DNA from: Alphaproteobacteria bacterium
Lineage (GTDB): Bacteria; Pseudomonadota; Alphaproteobacteria; Caulobacterales; Hyphomonadaceae
Direction: 5' to 3'
NCBI GenBank assembly: GCA_018827375.1
Contig: JAHJYW010000002.1
Coordinates: 109,963 to 173,962 of the forward strand
Length of the DNA: 64,000 bases
Every line of letters starts with the position of its first letter. Within the stretch, counting starts at the first letter, position 1. Below the pieces are notes generated by a model. That model was not told the DNA's origin. It did not search any database and worked only from the letters and a program-made list of their open reading frames with translations. Shown piece after piece: positions 1-9,800 of this stretch. A program made the translations under genes and the position numbers.

Positions 1-380
1 CGGCGGTAGGGATCATAGAAGTAGGACGCGCGCGGGCCGTAGTAGCGGTAGTCGAGGTAGAAATTGCTGTAAAACGGCGAGTAGCCGCCGCCGGTAGCCA
101 CGACACGGCTATCTGCGTCGGTTGCGCGCTGGACAACGCGGAAATGGTCAAACCCATTCTGCTTCGTCAGTTCGGCGGCGCGATAGAGCATGTAGGTCTC
201 GACCGTCTTGCGGTCGGTCAGGCTATTGCCTGCGAACTGGACCTGGAACCGGTTGGATTCGATCTGTTGTTCGGAATAGCCACGCTCTGTGTCGAGCGCT
301 GCCTGGTAAGGTGTCGCGGTTGTACAGGCGACAAGCATGGCGAGCGCTGCAAAACCGGCGGCAATCTTCGATATGTGCAT
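1..380 (-). CDS. CC0125/CC1285 family lipoprotein, partial (3' end beyond window)
   Basis: The reverse strand reads open from an ATG at 380 to the left edge. An AGGAGG ribosome site lies 8-12 bases upstream of that ATG. The product begins MHISKIAAGFAALAMLVACT, a lipoprotein signal with lipobox LVAC. It continues with GYSEQQIESNRFQVQFAGNS and a YMLYRAAELT segment, which resembles the family named after Caulobacter CC0125/CC1285, whose function is not known to me. Near the window edge the protein becomes rich in Tyr and aromatic residues (YFYDPYR). The C-terminus is missing. It is divergent from the sugar-dehydrogenase lipoprotein gene at 547. Family assignment comes from remembered motifs, so it is fairly but not fully secure. 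Confidence 0.8.
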   Translation of the reverse strand, partial: MHISKIAAGFAALAMLVACTTATPYQAALDTERGYSEQQIESNRFQVQFAGNSLTDRKTVETYMLYRAAELTKQNGFDHFRVVQRATDADSRVVATGGGYSPFYSNFYLDYRYYGPRASYFYDPYR

Positions 381-472
381 CTTCAAGGTCCTCCTGAGGG
401 GAGCTGGTTACTTATAATGTAGTCCAATCCCGCCTGAACGCCAGTTGAACTGACAGGTTTCACCTCTCCCCT

Positions 473-486
473 TTGTCATATGACAA
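473..486. promoter_or_regulatory. Perfect palindrome in a divergent promoter region
   Basis: TTGTCATATGACAA is a perfect 14-bp palindrome. It lies between two divergent lipoprotein genes, about 95 bp from the leftward ATG and 60 bp from the rightward ATG. Symmetry and position suggest a binding site for a dimeric regulator, but no regulator gene is adjacent. Confidence 0.4.
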
Positions 487-546
487 TCACGTTTTCGGGA
501 ACTAGCCTGCCTCGGGGGCATTCCGGAATGAGACGGAGGCGGTGCC

Positions 547-2106
547 ATGCCCAGAATTCCCTCGGACAGAAAAATCGGTCTTACCCTGCTTTGGGGGGCT
601 CCATTCCTGCTGGCGGCCTGCAGCGGGGGAAGTGATGGTGATGCTTCACCCGCGCCGGCACCCGTTCCCGCCAACCGCGCGCCCGCGTTTACATCTCCAG
701 CCACAGCAAGTGTCGACGAGAACACTACCGGCAGTATCTATACGTTTGCCGTGTCTGACCCGGATGGTGACAGCCTGTCTGTTTCTGTGGTGCCCGGCGG
801 TGATGAGGCGGCCTTCGACATCGACCCGGCCTCACGCACGATACGCCCTGCGGCGTCGCTCGACTTCGAGACGCCCGCTGATGCCGATGGCGACAATGTC
901 TATGATGTCACGCTCGAGGCGCGCGACCCGGGCGGCCTCACGGCGCGGCTGAATCTTGCGATCACGGTGAATGATGTTGTCGAGGGCATGATGGCCGCAC
1001 GCGTGGGCACCGGCTTCACGCAACCGCTATACCTTGCCGGCCTGCCTGGAACGACGCAGGTCGTGGTCCTGGAGAAGGGCGGACGAATACGCGTCCTTGA
1101 TCCCGAGACGGGCACAATCGATCCTGTCGATTTTCTGGATGTATCGGGCGAAACGTCCGCTGCCGGGGAAGGGGGCCTGCTGGGGCTTGCCTTTTCACCG
1201 GACTTTGCGACCGACCGTACCTTTTACATCAATCTGACCAATAATGCTGGCGATACGGAAATCAGGCGCTATCAGATGTTCTCAGGCTCACTGACGCAGG
1301 CCGATCCCGCGACGGCGGATATCATCCTGACGGTTGACCAGCCGGCTTCCAACCATAATGCAGGCTGGATAGGCTTTGCGGCAGACGGGATGCTGTTTGT
1401 GCCAACCGGCGATGGCGGCGGTGCGGGCGACCCGGACGGATATGCGCAGAACGTGAACTCGCTCTTGGGCAAAATCCTGCGCATCGATGTGCGCGGCGAT
1501 GATTTTCCGACGGATGACGCGCGTGACTATGCCATTCCTGCGGGCAACGCCTTCACCGGGGCAGCAGGTCTGCCGGAAATCTTTGCACTGGGCCTGCGCA
1601 ATCCTTTCCGGTGCAGCTTTGACGACGTGACTGGGGACCTGTTCATCGGCGATGTCGGGCAGGGCGCCGTCGAGGAAGTCGACAGGCTTCGCATGAGCGA
1701 CGCTGGCACGAATTTCGGCTGGAATATCCAGGAAGGTACGCAGGATTACAGTGGCGCGGACAGGGCGGACCTTGTCGATCCGGTAGCCGCATACGGGCAC
1801 GGTGCGGGGTTGAGCCAGGGCCAGTCGCTGACGGGCGGTTATGTCTATCGGGGTAATCTGGAACTGATAAAGGACCATTATGTCTTCGCCGATTTTGTGT
1901 CGGGGAATGTCTGGGCCGTGCCGGTTGATGATCTCGTGATTGGCCAGACGGTCTTTGGCAGCGCGTTCCTGCGTATCAACGGATCGCTGATGGCGGACGC
2001 GGGCACGGTGGAGAGCATTTCCAGTTTTGGTGAGGACAATGAGAGAAATCTCTACATCGTCTCGATCCTCGGTGATGTGTTCCGGATACAGGCAGCCCAA
2101 CCCTGA
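547..2106 (+). CDS. PQQ-dependent sugar dehydrogenase-like lipoprotein with N-terminal cadherin-like domain
   Basis: The 519-residue product starts with a lipoprotein signal (LLAAC, Cys about residue 25) and a Ser/Pro/Ala-rich linker. Residues about 45-145 look like a cadherin or Ig-like calcium-binding domain (VDENTTG, DPDGDSLSV, ADADGDN, DPGGL). From about 150 onward it matches the glucose/sorbosone dehydrogenase beta-propeller family (YliI/Asd type): GLLGLAFSPDF, the NHNAG motif that carries the family's catalytic His, GLRNPFR and GDVGQ. Such enzymes oxidise sugars or sorbosone in the periplasm using PQQ. Here the protein is probably anchored to a membrane. The ATG at 547 has GGAGG upstream. 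The actual substrate cannot be read from the sequence. Confidence 0.85.
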   Translation: MPRIPSDRKIGLTLLWGAPFLLAACSGGSDGDASPAPAPVPANRAPAFTSPATASVDENTTGSIYTFAVSDPDGDSLSVSVVPGGDEAAFDIDPASRTIRPAASLDFETPADADGDNVYDVTLEARDPGGLTARLNLAITVNDVVEGMMAARVGTGFTQPLYLAGLPGTTQVVVLEKGGRIRVLDPETGTIDPVDFLDVSGETSAAGEGGLLGLAFSPDFATDRTFYINLTNNAGDTEIRRYQMFSGSLTQADPATADIILTVDQPASNHNAGWIGFAADGMLFVPTGDGGGAGDPDGYAQNVNSLLGKILRIDVRGDDFPTDDARDYAIPAGNAFTGAAGLPEIFALGLRNPFRCSFDDVTGDLFIGDVGQGAVEEVDRLRMSDAGTNFGWNIQEGTQDYSGADRADLVDPVAAYGHGAGLSQGQSLTGGYVYRGNLELIKDHYVFADFVSGNVWAVPVDDLVIGQTVFGSAFLRINGSLMADAGTVESISSFGEDNERNLYIVSILGDVFRIQAAQP

Positions 2107-2119
2107 TCCCGCAATGAAA

Positions 2120-2144
2120 AAGGGCGGCCTCGCGGGCCGCCCTT
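2120..2144. terminator. Bidirectional hairpin between convergent genes
   Basis: Perfect 10-bp inverted repeat AAGGGCGGCC / GGCCGCCCTT with a 5-nt loop, 13 bp after the sugar-dehydrogenase stop and 30 bp from the convergent aldehyde dehydrogenase stop. A's precede and T's follow the stem, so it can act in both directions. Confidence 0.75.
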
Positions 2145-2173
2145 GATCATGTCTTTATGGCAAGCCTGGCGGA

Positions 2174-3604
2174 TCAGGCGGCCTTGTAGCCGATCACAGC
2201 TTTGGTTTCGAGGAATTCCTCGAAGCCGAGCTCGCCCCATTCGCGGCCATTGCCCGACTGGCCGTAGCCGCCGAATGGCGCGGAGAAGTCAGGGTTGGCA
2301 CCGTTGACCAGGATCTGGCCGGCGCGGATCTTGTTCGCCACTTCATTGGCCTCTTTTTCCGGGCCCTGAACATAGCCGGCGAGACCGTAGACGGTGTCGT
2401 TTGCCATCTCGATGGCGTCTTCCAGCGTGTCATAAGGCAGGATGCAGAGCACGGGGCCAAAGATTTCCTCGCGGGCAATCGTCATCTGGTTGGTGACGTT
2501 TGCAAACACGGTCGGACGGGTGAAGTAGCCCTTGTTGAAGCCCTCCGGACGGCCCGTGCCACCGGCGACGAGCGTAGCGCCTTCGTCGATGCCCTTCTGG
2601 ATCAGGTCCTGAACTTTCTGGAACTGGCTGCCATTCGAGATCGGGCCGATGGCGCCAGGCGTCGCTTCGCCGGGCATCATGACCTTAACCGATTCCGCAG
2701 CGGCCTTGGCGATCTTGATCGCATCGGCTTGCTGGTCTTTCTGGACGAACATGCGCGATGGGGCGTTACAGGACTGGCCTGTGTTCGTCATCATCTGGCG
2801 CACGCCGCCACCGACAGCCTTTTCAAGGTCAGCCGTTGGCAGGACAATGTTCGGCGACTTGCCGCCGAGTTCCTGGGCAACGCGCTTGACGGTTGGCGCA
2901 GCGGCCTGTGCCACGAGCACGCCAGCACGTGTCGAGCCGGTGAAGCTCATCATGTCAACATCAGGGTGTGCCGAGAGAACGGCACCGACGTTCGGGCCGT
3001 CGCCGTTGACGAGGTTGAACACGCCTTTTGGCACGCCGGCTTCATGCAGGATTTCCGCAAAGATCAGCGCGTCGAGCGGTGCGATCTCGGAAGGCTTCAG
3101 CACCATGGTGCAACCTGCAGCGAGGGCAGGGGCAACTTTACAGGCGATCTGGTTGAGCGGCCAGTTCCAGGGCGTGATGAAACCGCAGACGCCGATCGCT
3201 TCCTTGCGAAGGAGCGTTGTGCCTTTCAGTTCTTCCCACTTGTAAGCGCGCAGGATGGCGGCCGTCGTGGCAAAGTGGCCCATGCCGGCAGGAACCTGAG
3301 CGGCATTGGCGAGCCACATCGGCGCGCCCATTTCGTCGGAAATGGCGCTTGCAAGGTCGGGCATGCGCTTCTGGATGCCAGCGGTGATCTTGTCGAGCAG
3401 GTCGGCGCGATATTCGACGCTGGTCTGCGAAAAGGACGGAAAAGCGGCCTTGGCAGCGGCAACGGCCTTGTCGACGTCGGCCTGGGAGCCGAGCGAAATG
3501 CGGGCAAATGGCTCTTCCGTGGCAGGATTTTCGACGTCGAGCGTACGCGGCTCTACCGGATCGACCCATTCACCATTGATGTAGAACTTGAGATAATCTT
3601 TCAT
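2174..3604 (-). CDS. NAD(P)-dependent aldehyde dehydrogenase
   Basis: A 476-residue aldehyde dehydrogenase oxidising an aldehyde to its acid in the cytoplasm. It has the expected order of motifs: PWNWPLNQ and KPSE (cofactor site), FTGSTRAG, ELGGKSP with the general-base Glu, NTGQSC with the nucleophilic Cys, EEIFGPVL, and a C-terminal GYGQSGNGREWG. The open frame extends upstream to 3718, but the MKDYLKFYING start at 3604 is preferred because it has GGGAGG just upstream and matches the usual N-terminus. The substrate is not evident. It is transcribed alone or with the ATPase gene at 3734, which lies about 130 bp upstream. Confidence 0.93.
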   Translation of the reverse strand: MKDYLKFYINGEWVDPVEPRTLDVENPATEEPFARISLGSQADVDKAVAAAKAAFPSFSQTSVEYRADLLDKITAGIQKRMPDLASAISDEMGAPMWLANAAQVPAGMGHFATTAAILRAYKWEELKGTTLLRKEAIGVCGFITPWNWPLNQIACKVAPALAAGCTMVLKPSEIAPLDALIFAEILHEAGVPKGVFNLVNGDGPNVGAVLSAHPDVDMMSFTGSTRAGVLVAQAAAPTVKRVAQELGGKSPNIVLPTADLEKAVGGGVRQMMTNTGQSCNAPSRMFVQKDQQADAIKIAKAAAESVKVMMPGEATPGAIGPISNGSQFQKVQDLIQKGIDEGATLVAGGTGRPEGFNKGYFTRPTVFANVTNQMTIAREEIFGPVLCILPYDTLEDAIEMANDTVYGLAGYVQGPEKEANEVANKIRAGQILVNGANPDFSAPFGGYGQSGNGREWGELGFEEFLETKAVIGYKAA

Positions 3605-3733
3605 AGGCGTGAGCCTCCCTGTGGTGTCCGTTGTTCTTGCCAGGACTATAGGTGACGTGTGCGTCACCGGCGAGTCCTGACGCAAAGGAAATCTGGTTAG
3701 TAACAAGGAATTCATCAAGGGCAGGGCTGTGGC

Positions 3734-5263
3734 CTAGCGCTTCATGCCGCCCAGTATGCCGCGCAGGATGTAGCGGGTGATCTCGCGTGTGGCCGTACGT
3801 GCCGCCTGCTTGCCAGCCGCCTCAATGGGCGTTTGGCGCCGGGATCGTGTGGTTTTGGCGCGGGTTTTCTTCTTAGCAAGCGCTTCTGCAGCTTTGGATT
3901 CTTTCGCCGCCAGCTTCTCGGCCTGGTCGGCGGCCTCGGCTTCCTTCTCTTCCAGGATTTCGTAGGCGGACTCCCGATCAATCACGTCGTCATATTTGCC
4001 GGCAAATGGGCTAGCCTTCTGCACGGCCGCCCGTTCGGCGTCCGTTGCGGGGCCGAGGCGGGAGGAAGGCGGGCGGATCATCGTGCGCTGGACGACCGAT
4101 GGCGCGCTCTTGCCGTCGAGCGTGGAGACCAGCGCCTCGCCTGTACCAAGCTGGGTGATGATCTCCTCGGTGTCGAACGTGGGATTGGGCCTGAAGGACT
4201 CGGCGGCCGCGCGCACGCCTTTGCGTTCAGACGGCGTGTAGGCGCGCAGGGCATGCTGCATCCGGTTGCCGAGCTGGGCGAGCACGCTCTCGGGCAGGTC
4301 GCGCGGGTTTTGCGTAACGAAGAAGACGCCGACGCCTTTCGACCGGATCAGCCGCACAACCTGTTCGATCTTCTGCATCAGGGCAGGGGGCGCGTCGTTG
4401 AAGAGAAGGTGGGCTTCGTCAAAGAAGAAGACGAGCTTCGGTTTCTCCGGATCGCCAACTTCGGGCAGGCGCTCGAACAGTTCCGACAGGAGCCAGAGCA
4501 GGAAAGTGGAATAGAGTTTCGGACTGTTGATCAATTTGGTGGCGTCGAGCACGTTGACATAGCCGCGCCCGTCCTGGGTTGTGCGCATCAGATCTTCGAG
4601 TTCGAGCGCGGGTTCGCCGAAGAAATGTTCCGCGCCCTCCCGCTCCAGCATGAGAAGGTTGCGCTGGACGGCGCCGAGCGAGGCGGCGGCCACATTGCCA
4701 TAGGACTGACTGATCTCTTCGCGCACTTCTTTTTGCGACAGGTGCAGCAGCAGTTTGCGCAGGTCCTTCAGGTCTAGCAGCAGGAGCTGGTTATCGTCGG
4801 CATATTCGAAGGCGATGTTGAGCACGCCTTCCTGCGCATCGGTTAGCCCCATCAGGCGCGACAGGAGCAAGGGGCCCATTTCTGAAATCGTGGCGCGGAT
4901 CGGGTGACCGTTCTCACCGAACACGTCCCAGAAAATCGTCGGGGCGGCAGCATATCCGAAATCGGCAAGCCCGATCTGCTCGGCGCGGGCAACCAGCTTT
5001 TCGTGCAGCTTGTGGTCGGCGCTTCCGGCCACACAGATGCCGGAGAGATCGCCCTTCACGTCGGCGCAGAAAACGGGGACGCCGGCATCGGAAAAGCCTT
5101 GCGCGAGGATCTGCAGGGTCACGGTCTTGCCGGTGCCGGTCGCGCCGGCGACGAGGCCATGGCGGTTAGCCACTTTCAGCAACATCTCCTGGGCGGTATT
5201 CGGTGTTCCTGATCCGTCTGCGTCAGCGCCGCCGATGAAAAGTGCGTCCGTCATGTTGGCCAT
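3734..5263 (-). CDS. HerA-like helicase-domain ATPase (DUF853 / YjgR family)
   Basis: A 509-residue P-loop ATPase. Walker A GATGTGKT is at residues 40-47, followed by the family-typical [12 protein letters not shown]. Walker B is in [11 protein letters not shown], with [19 protein letters not shown] near the arginine-finger region. The last 100 residues are a charged, Ala/Lys/Glu-rich probable coiled coil ending in a basic helix. The family (E. coli YjgR) is related to HerA/FtsK motors, but its role is not established. A second ATG nine bases in (5254) has better spacing from GGGGAG and could be the true start. Confidence 0.88.
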   Translation of the reverse strand: MANMTDALFIGGADADGSGTPNTAQEMLLKVANRHGLVAGATGTGKTVTLQILAQGFSDAGVPVFCADVKGDLSGICVAGSADHKLHEKLVARAEQIGLADFGYAAAPTIFWDVFGENGHPIRATISEMGPLLLSRLMGLTDAQEGVLNIAFEYADDNQLLLLDLKDLRKLLLHLSQKEVREEISQSYGNVAAASLGAVQRNLLMLEREGAEHFFGEPALELEDLMRTTQDGRGYVNVLDATKLINSPKLYSTFLLWLLSELFERLPEVGDPEKPKLVFFFDEAHLLFNDAPPALMQKIEQVVRLIRSKGVGVFFVTQNPRDLPESVLAQLGNRMQHALRAYTPSERKGVRAAAESFRPNPTFDTEEIITQLGTGEALVSTLDGKSAPSVVQRTMIRPPSSRLGPATDAERAAVQKASPFAGKYDDVIDRESAYEILEEKEAEAADQAEKLAAKESKAAEALAKKKTRAKTTRSRRQTPIEAAGKQAARTATREITRYILRGILGGMKR

Positions 5264-5417
5264 TTCTCCCCTGATGCGGAGCGGACGCTAGTGGTTTCAC
5301 AGGATTCGGCAAGAGCCTCACTGAGCATGGTGGCAAGCCGAGAGGGAGGGTAAGCAGGGGGTGGCTTGACGGCAGGCAAGGCTGCTTCCAACCTGCAAAT
5401 CCAATGGGGGCGCCTTA

Positions 5418-6536
5418 ATGGATCGTGCGACAAAGACTGGCATCTGGATCATCGCGACCGGCGTGATCATTACTTTCCTCTATGTGGGAAGGGGCATTCT
5501 TTCGACCTTTGCCATGGCGGTCTTCCTGTTCCTTGTGATCGAGGGTTTCGCGCGGATGATCGACAACTGGTCGCTCACGATGCGCCTGGGTGTCGCGCGG
5601 GCCGTTGCCATCCTGATCGTGCTGGGCGGCTTTGTCGGTTTCATTGCGTTGCTCGCAAATGGCGTGTCGCAGTTCGGGCGCGATGCCGCGGAATATGAGG
5701 AGAAGATCAACGGGCTGATCCAGGATGCCTACAGCCTGGTCAACATGAACGATGCGCCGACGCTGACACACTTGATATTCAATGAGGGCGGCCAGAAGTT
5801 TTTTGCGACGATTGCAAATGCGACGGGTGATCTCTCGGGAGACCTGATCCTGATCTTCATCTACATCGCTTTCCTGTTTCTGGCGCAGTCAGGCTGGACC
5901 AGGAAGCTGGACAACATTTTCCCGAATTACGAGAAGCGCGCGATGGTGCGTGAGGTCGGGGATGAGGCCCGGCGCGGAATCGAGACCTATCTGTGGACGC
6001 AGACTGTGATCTCGGCCCTGATAACTTTCCTGACCTATATCTCGCTGCTGATGCTGGGCGTGCAGAATGCGCTCTTCCTGGCGGCGCTGATATTCGTGCT
6101 TAACTATATTCCGACGGTCGGGTCCATCGTCGCCGCGCTCGTGCCCCCCTTGTTCGCTTTGGTGCAGCCGGATATCCCTGCATGGATACCGGGAGCTCCG
6201 CCGCAGGACATCTATATCTATGCCGCCATCGTGTTTGGCGTTGTCAGCTTCTGGCAATTTTCCATCGGAAATTTCATCCAGCCACGCATGATGGGAGATT
6301 CCCTCAATCTGTCCGCCTTGGTTGTATTGCTTGCTCTTGCGATTTGGGGGGTCCTCTGGGGCATACCCGGCATGTTCCTCTCGGCACCGCTGACTGTGTT
6401 GATGATGATACTGTTTGCGCAATCCCATGGGACGCGGTGGATCGCCATCCTGCTGTCGGCCGATGGCAATCCGCAGGGAAAAGGCGATGGCAAGACAGCA
6501 GTGACAACTGCCAAAGGTGATAGCGAAATCATATGA
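5418..6536 (+). CDS. AI-2E family transporter (PerM/YdiK-like membrane protein)
   Basis: A 372-residue polytopic protein with about eight membrane segments. There is a pair at residues 8-45, one near 60-80, then a soluble loop of about 80 residues and further hydrophobic helices from 140 to the end. The C-terminal NYIPTVGSIVAALVPPLFAL and IQPRMMGDSLNLSALVVLLAL segments are characteristic of the family. Members include TqsA (autoinducer-2 export) and Na+/H+ antiporter-like proteins, so the name does not prove quorum signalling. It is divergent from the HerA-like ATPase gene. Confidence 0.9.
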   Translation: MDRATKTGIWIIATGVIITFLYVGRGILSTFAMAVFLFLVIEGFARMIDNWSLTMRLGVARAVAILIVLGGFVGFIALLANGVSQFGRDAAEYEEKINGLIQDAYSLVNMNDAPTLTHLIFNEGGQKFFATIANATGDLSGDLILIFIYIAFLFLAQSGWTRKLDNIFPNYEKRAMVREVGDEARRGIETYLWTQTVISALITFLTYISLLMLGVQNALFLAALIFVLNYIPTVGSIVAALVPPLFALVQPDIPAWIPGAPPQDIYIYAAIVFGVVSFWQFSIGNFIQPRMMGDSLNLSALVVLLALAIWGVLWGIPGMFLSAPLTVLMMILFAQSHGTRWIAILLSADGNPQGKGDGKTAVTTAKGDSEII

Positions 6537-6881
6537 AGCATGGCATTTGAAACTTTCAGAACTGACTGCGTGCTCATCAGTAAACTCTTCATGATTTTTA
6601 ATGTAGCAATGCCAGCGGCACCCCTTGTGTTTCAGAGATCAGGGCCGAAATAAATAAAGAGATCAGGCCTCCGCGTGCGTCCCCCCACCCAGCCTGCGGA
6701 ACGCCTGTAGGGCCCGTCGGACACGTCCCCGTTCGACGGGCCCGCTTTATTTGGTCTTTAATGGCCGCCAGATTATTTGTGCCGATAGCTGAAAGTTCCA
6801 TTTGTAACAGACCATTGAAGGTGGCCGCGGCACAGTTTACACCGGGTTGGATATCCTTCACTGCCAGTGAGCGAACGCCCT
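6537..6881. other. Intergenic region with strong hairpin; no convincing gene
   Basis: This 345-bp gap is locally AT-richer than its flanks. It has one strong hairpin at 6710-6743 (listed separately). An 87-codon reverse-strand frame here (6598-6861) has no ribosome site and no recognisable protein features, so I do not call it. A structured small RNA is possible but not shown. Confidence 0.5.
6710..6743 (+). terminator. Stable hairpin, possible terminator or sRNA element
   Basis: GGGCCCGTCG and CGACGGGCCC form a perfect 10-bp stem around a 14-nt loop, followed on the plus strand by GCTTTATTTGGTCTTT. It could terminate transcription from the AI-2E permease gene 170 bp upstream, or be the 3' hairpin of a small RNA. 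Confidence 0.5.
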
Positions 6882-9800
6882 ATGTCCCGAACATCCTCCA
6901 AGGTTGACCCGCTTCAGCAAGTGCTGGCGCAGGTAAAACTGGAATCAAGCAACGAAGACCTGACCGGCCTGACAGAAGCCGACCTTATGGCGCTCGCCGA
7001 AGGCCTCTGGACCTGGGCGAGCAATGTCACGCCTGACACCCAGGATGCACGCGTGCTGCGTGACCCGACCGGGGCCAAAGGATCCCTGTCGCGCTCCATC
7101 CTTGAGGCTGTCGGGCCAGACATGCCGTTCCTGGTGGATTCGCTGCTCGCCGAGTGCGCAGCAGCCGGGCATGAGGTCAAAGCCCTGTTTCACCCAATTG
7201 TGAACATGCCGGACGGGCGCGTGCTCTCCGTCATTCAGGTTCACTTGCCACCGATGACGCCTGCTGAAGCGTCGCGCCTGACAAAGAGCGTGCGCACCAC
7301 GCTGACCGATACGCGCCAGGTGGTTACCGATTTTGAGCCGATGAAGGCGCGCATGCGCGCAGAGATCAAGGTCATCGCCGCGCTGAAGAATCATGAGGCT
7401 GACGACCGGGACGAGTCCATTGCCTTCCTCGAATGGCTGCTGGAGGACCATTTCGTTTTTGTCGGCTGCCGCGAATATCGCTTCGAGACGGACGCCAATG
7501 GCAAGGTCCTGCCCGAAGAGCCGATCATGGTGGAAGGCTCCAATCTCGGCGTCCTGCGCGATGAGCAGGTCAACGTGCTGTCGCCTGACAGCGAGCCGCT
7601 TATTCTGACGCCGGAGATCGGCGAGCTTCTGGCCGAGCCGTTTCCCATGTTCGTTGCCAAGTCGACCCTTGTCAGCCGGGTCCATCGCCGCGTGAAGTGC
7701 GACTATATCGGCGTAAAAAAATACGACGCCGAGGGCAGGGTGAACGGGGAAGTGCGTTTCCTCGGTCTGTTCACGGCAGAGGCCTATGACGAGACGGCGC
7801 GCTCCATTCCGTTCGTGCGGCGGCGCGTGAAGAAAGTGATCGCAGCTTCCGGCGCATCGCCGGGTGGCCATACCGAGAAGACAATCGCCAACCTGCTGGA
7901 AACCTGGCCGCGCGACGAGCTGTTCCAGACACATTCGCGCACGCTGACACCGATGATTGTCGGCGCGATGCACCTCGTTGGCCGTCCGCGCACCCGCCTG
8001 TTCTTGCGCCCTGACCAGTTCGACCGGTTTGTAACGGCCATCGTGTACGTGCCGCGCGAAGCCTATGATACCAATCTGCGTATGCGTATCGCGGATGTGC
8101 TGACGCGGGCCTATGCGGGCACGCTCGAGAAATTCCAGCCCTATTTTGATACCGGTCCGCTGGCGCGTGTGCATTTCGAGATATCACTTGAACGCAATCA
8201 CCCGGAGCCGGATGCCGCGAAGCTGGAAACAGAGATCGCAGCCCTGGCCCGTACATGGGACCAGGGGTTCCGCGAAGCCATTATGGCAAGCCCGCTGGCG
8301 GATGCGGATCGTGATGGTGGCCGCGCCTTTATCGGTGCGTTCAATGCGGCCTATCGTGAAGCCTTTCCGCCGGCAGAAGCCCTGCGTGATGTGATGACGA
8401 TGGCAGGGCTGCATGCGACCACGCCCGTGCTTGCCCGCGCCTTCCGGCTGGATGGCGACGGCGATGATGTCGTGCGTGTAAAGATCTACGCGCGCAAAGG
8501 CGCCATTCCCCTGTCGCGCTGTGTGCCTGTGTTCGAGAACATGGGCCTGTTCGTGAACTTTGAGACCGGCTATCCGGTGCGCCCCTCCGAAAAGCCGGCT
8601 GCAGATGCGCCGGATATCTACTGGGTCCACTCGCTGTCTATGCAGTCCGTCAACGGCGCTATGGTTGATCTTGAGCAATTGGCGCGGCTGTTCGAGAACG
8701 CCTTTGTCGCCGTGTGGAGCGGCCTTGCAGAGAATGACGGGTTCAACCGGCTCGTTCTGTCAGCCGGGGCGAGTTGGCGCGAAGCGGCGTTGATGCGGGC
8801 CCTGTCAGCCTACCGGCGTCAATCGGGTCTCGACCAGCCACAGGACGTGCAGGAGACAGCGCTTTCTTCGCACCCGAAGATCGTAGGTCTTTTGCTTGAC
8901 CTTTTTGCGGCACGGTTTGATCCGGCCGCATATGAGGGCCTTGATGCGCGCCGGGCTGCGACATCCGGGATCCGCTCGGAAATCGAGGCGGCGCTCGCTG
9001 ACGTGGCCACCCTGACAGACGACCAGATTCTCCGGCGCCTGACAGACCTCGTGTTTGCGCTACAGCGTACCAATTTCTACCAGATGGATGCCGATGGGCA
9101 GCCGCTCTCCTTCATCAGTTTCAAGGTTGCGAGCCGCGAGCTGGAAGACCTGCCGGACCCCAAGCCCTATCGCGAGATTTTCATGTCGAGCCCGCAGGTC
9201 GATGGCGTGCACCTGCGCTTCGGTCCCGTCGCGCGCGGCGGCCTGCGCTGGTCCGACCGACCGTCTGACTATCGCACCGAAGTGCTGGGTCTTGTAAAGG
9301 CGCAGCAGGTGAAGAACGCGGTCATCGTGCCGGTTGGCTCGAAGGGCGGCTTCTTCCCGAAACAATTGGCCGACCGCTCGGATCGGAATGCCTGGTTCGA
9401 GAGCGGACGTGATGCCTACAAGCAATTCATCACGGCGCTGCTGGAACTGACCGACAATCTCGATGGCGCAAACGTGCTTCATCCGCAGAATACGGTCATC
9501 TGGGACGGCGAAGATCCGTATCTGGTTGTTGCGGCTGACAAGGGCACAGCGACCTTCTCCGACACGGCCAACGCGATCAGCGAAGCGCACGGCTTCTGGC
9601 TTGGCGATGCGTTCGCGTCTGGCGGATCGGTCGGCTACGACCACAAGAAGATGGGCATTACCGCGCGCGGCGCCTGGGAAGCGGTCAAGCGCCACTTCCG
9701 CGAAATGGGCAAGGACATCCAGACCGAGCCTTTCACCGTGATCGGTGTGGGGGACATGAGCGGCGACGTCTTCGGCAACGGCATGCTCCTGTCACCGGAA

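Noticed and set aside
1288..2100. 270-codon reverse frame opposite the sugar dehydrogenase
   Set aside because: Antisense shadow with no start signal. The forward frame carries the family motifs.
6598..6861. 87-codon reverse ORF before gdhZ
   Set aside because: No ribosome site, it contains the strong hairpin in its middle, and no recognisable protein character.
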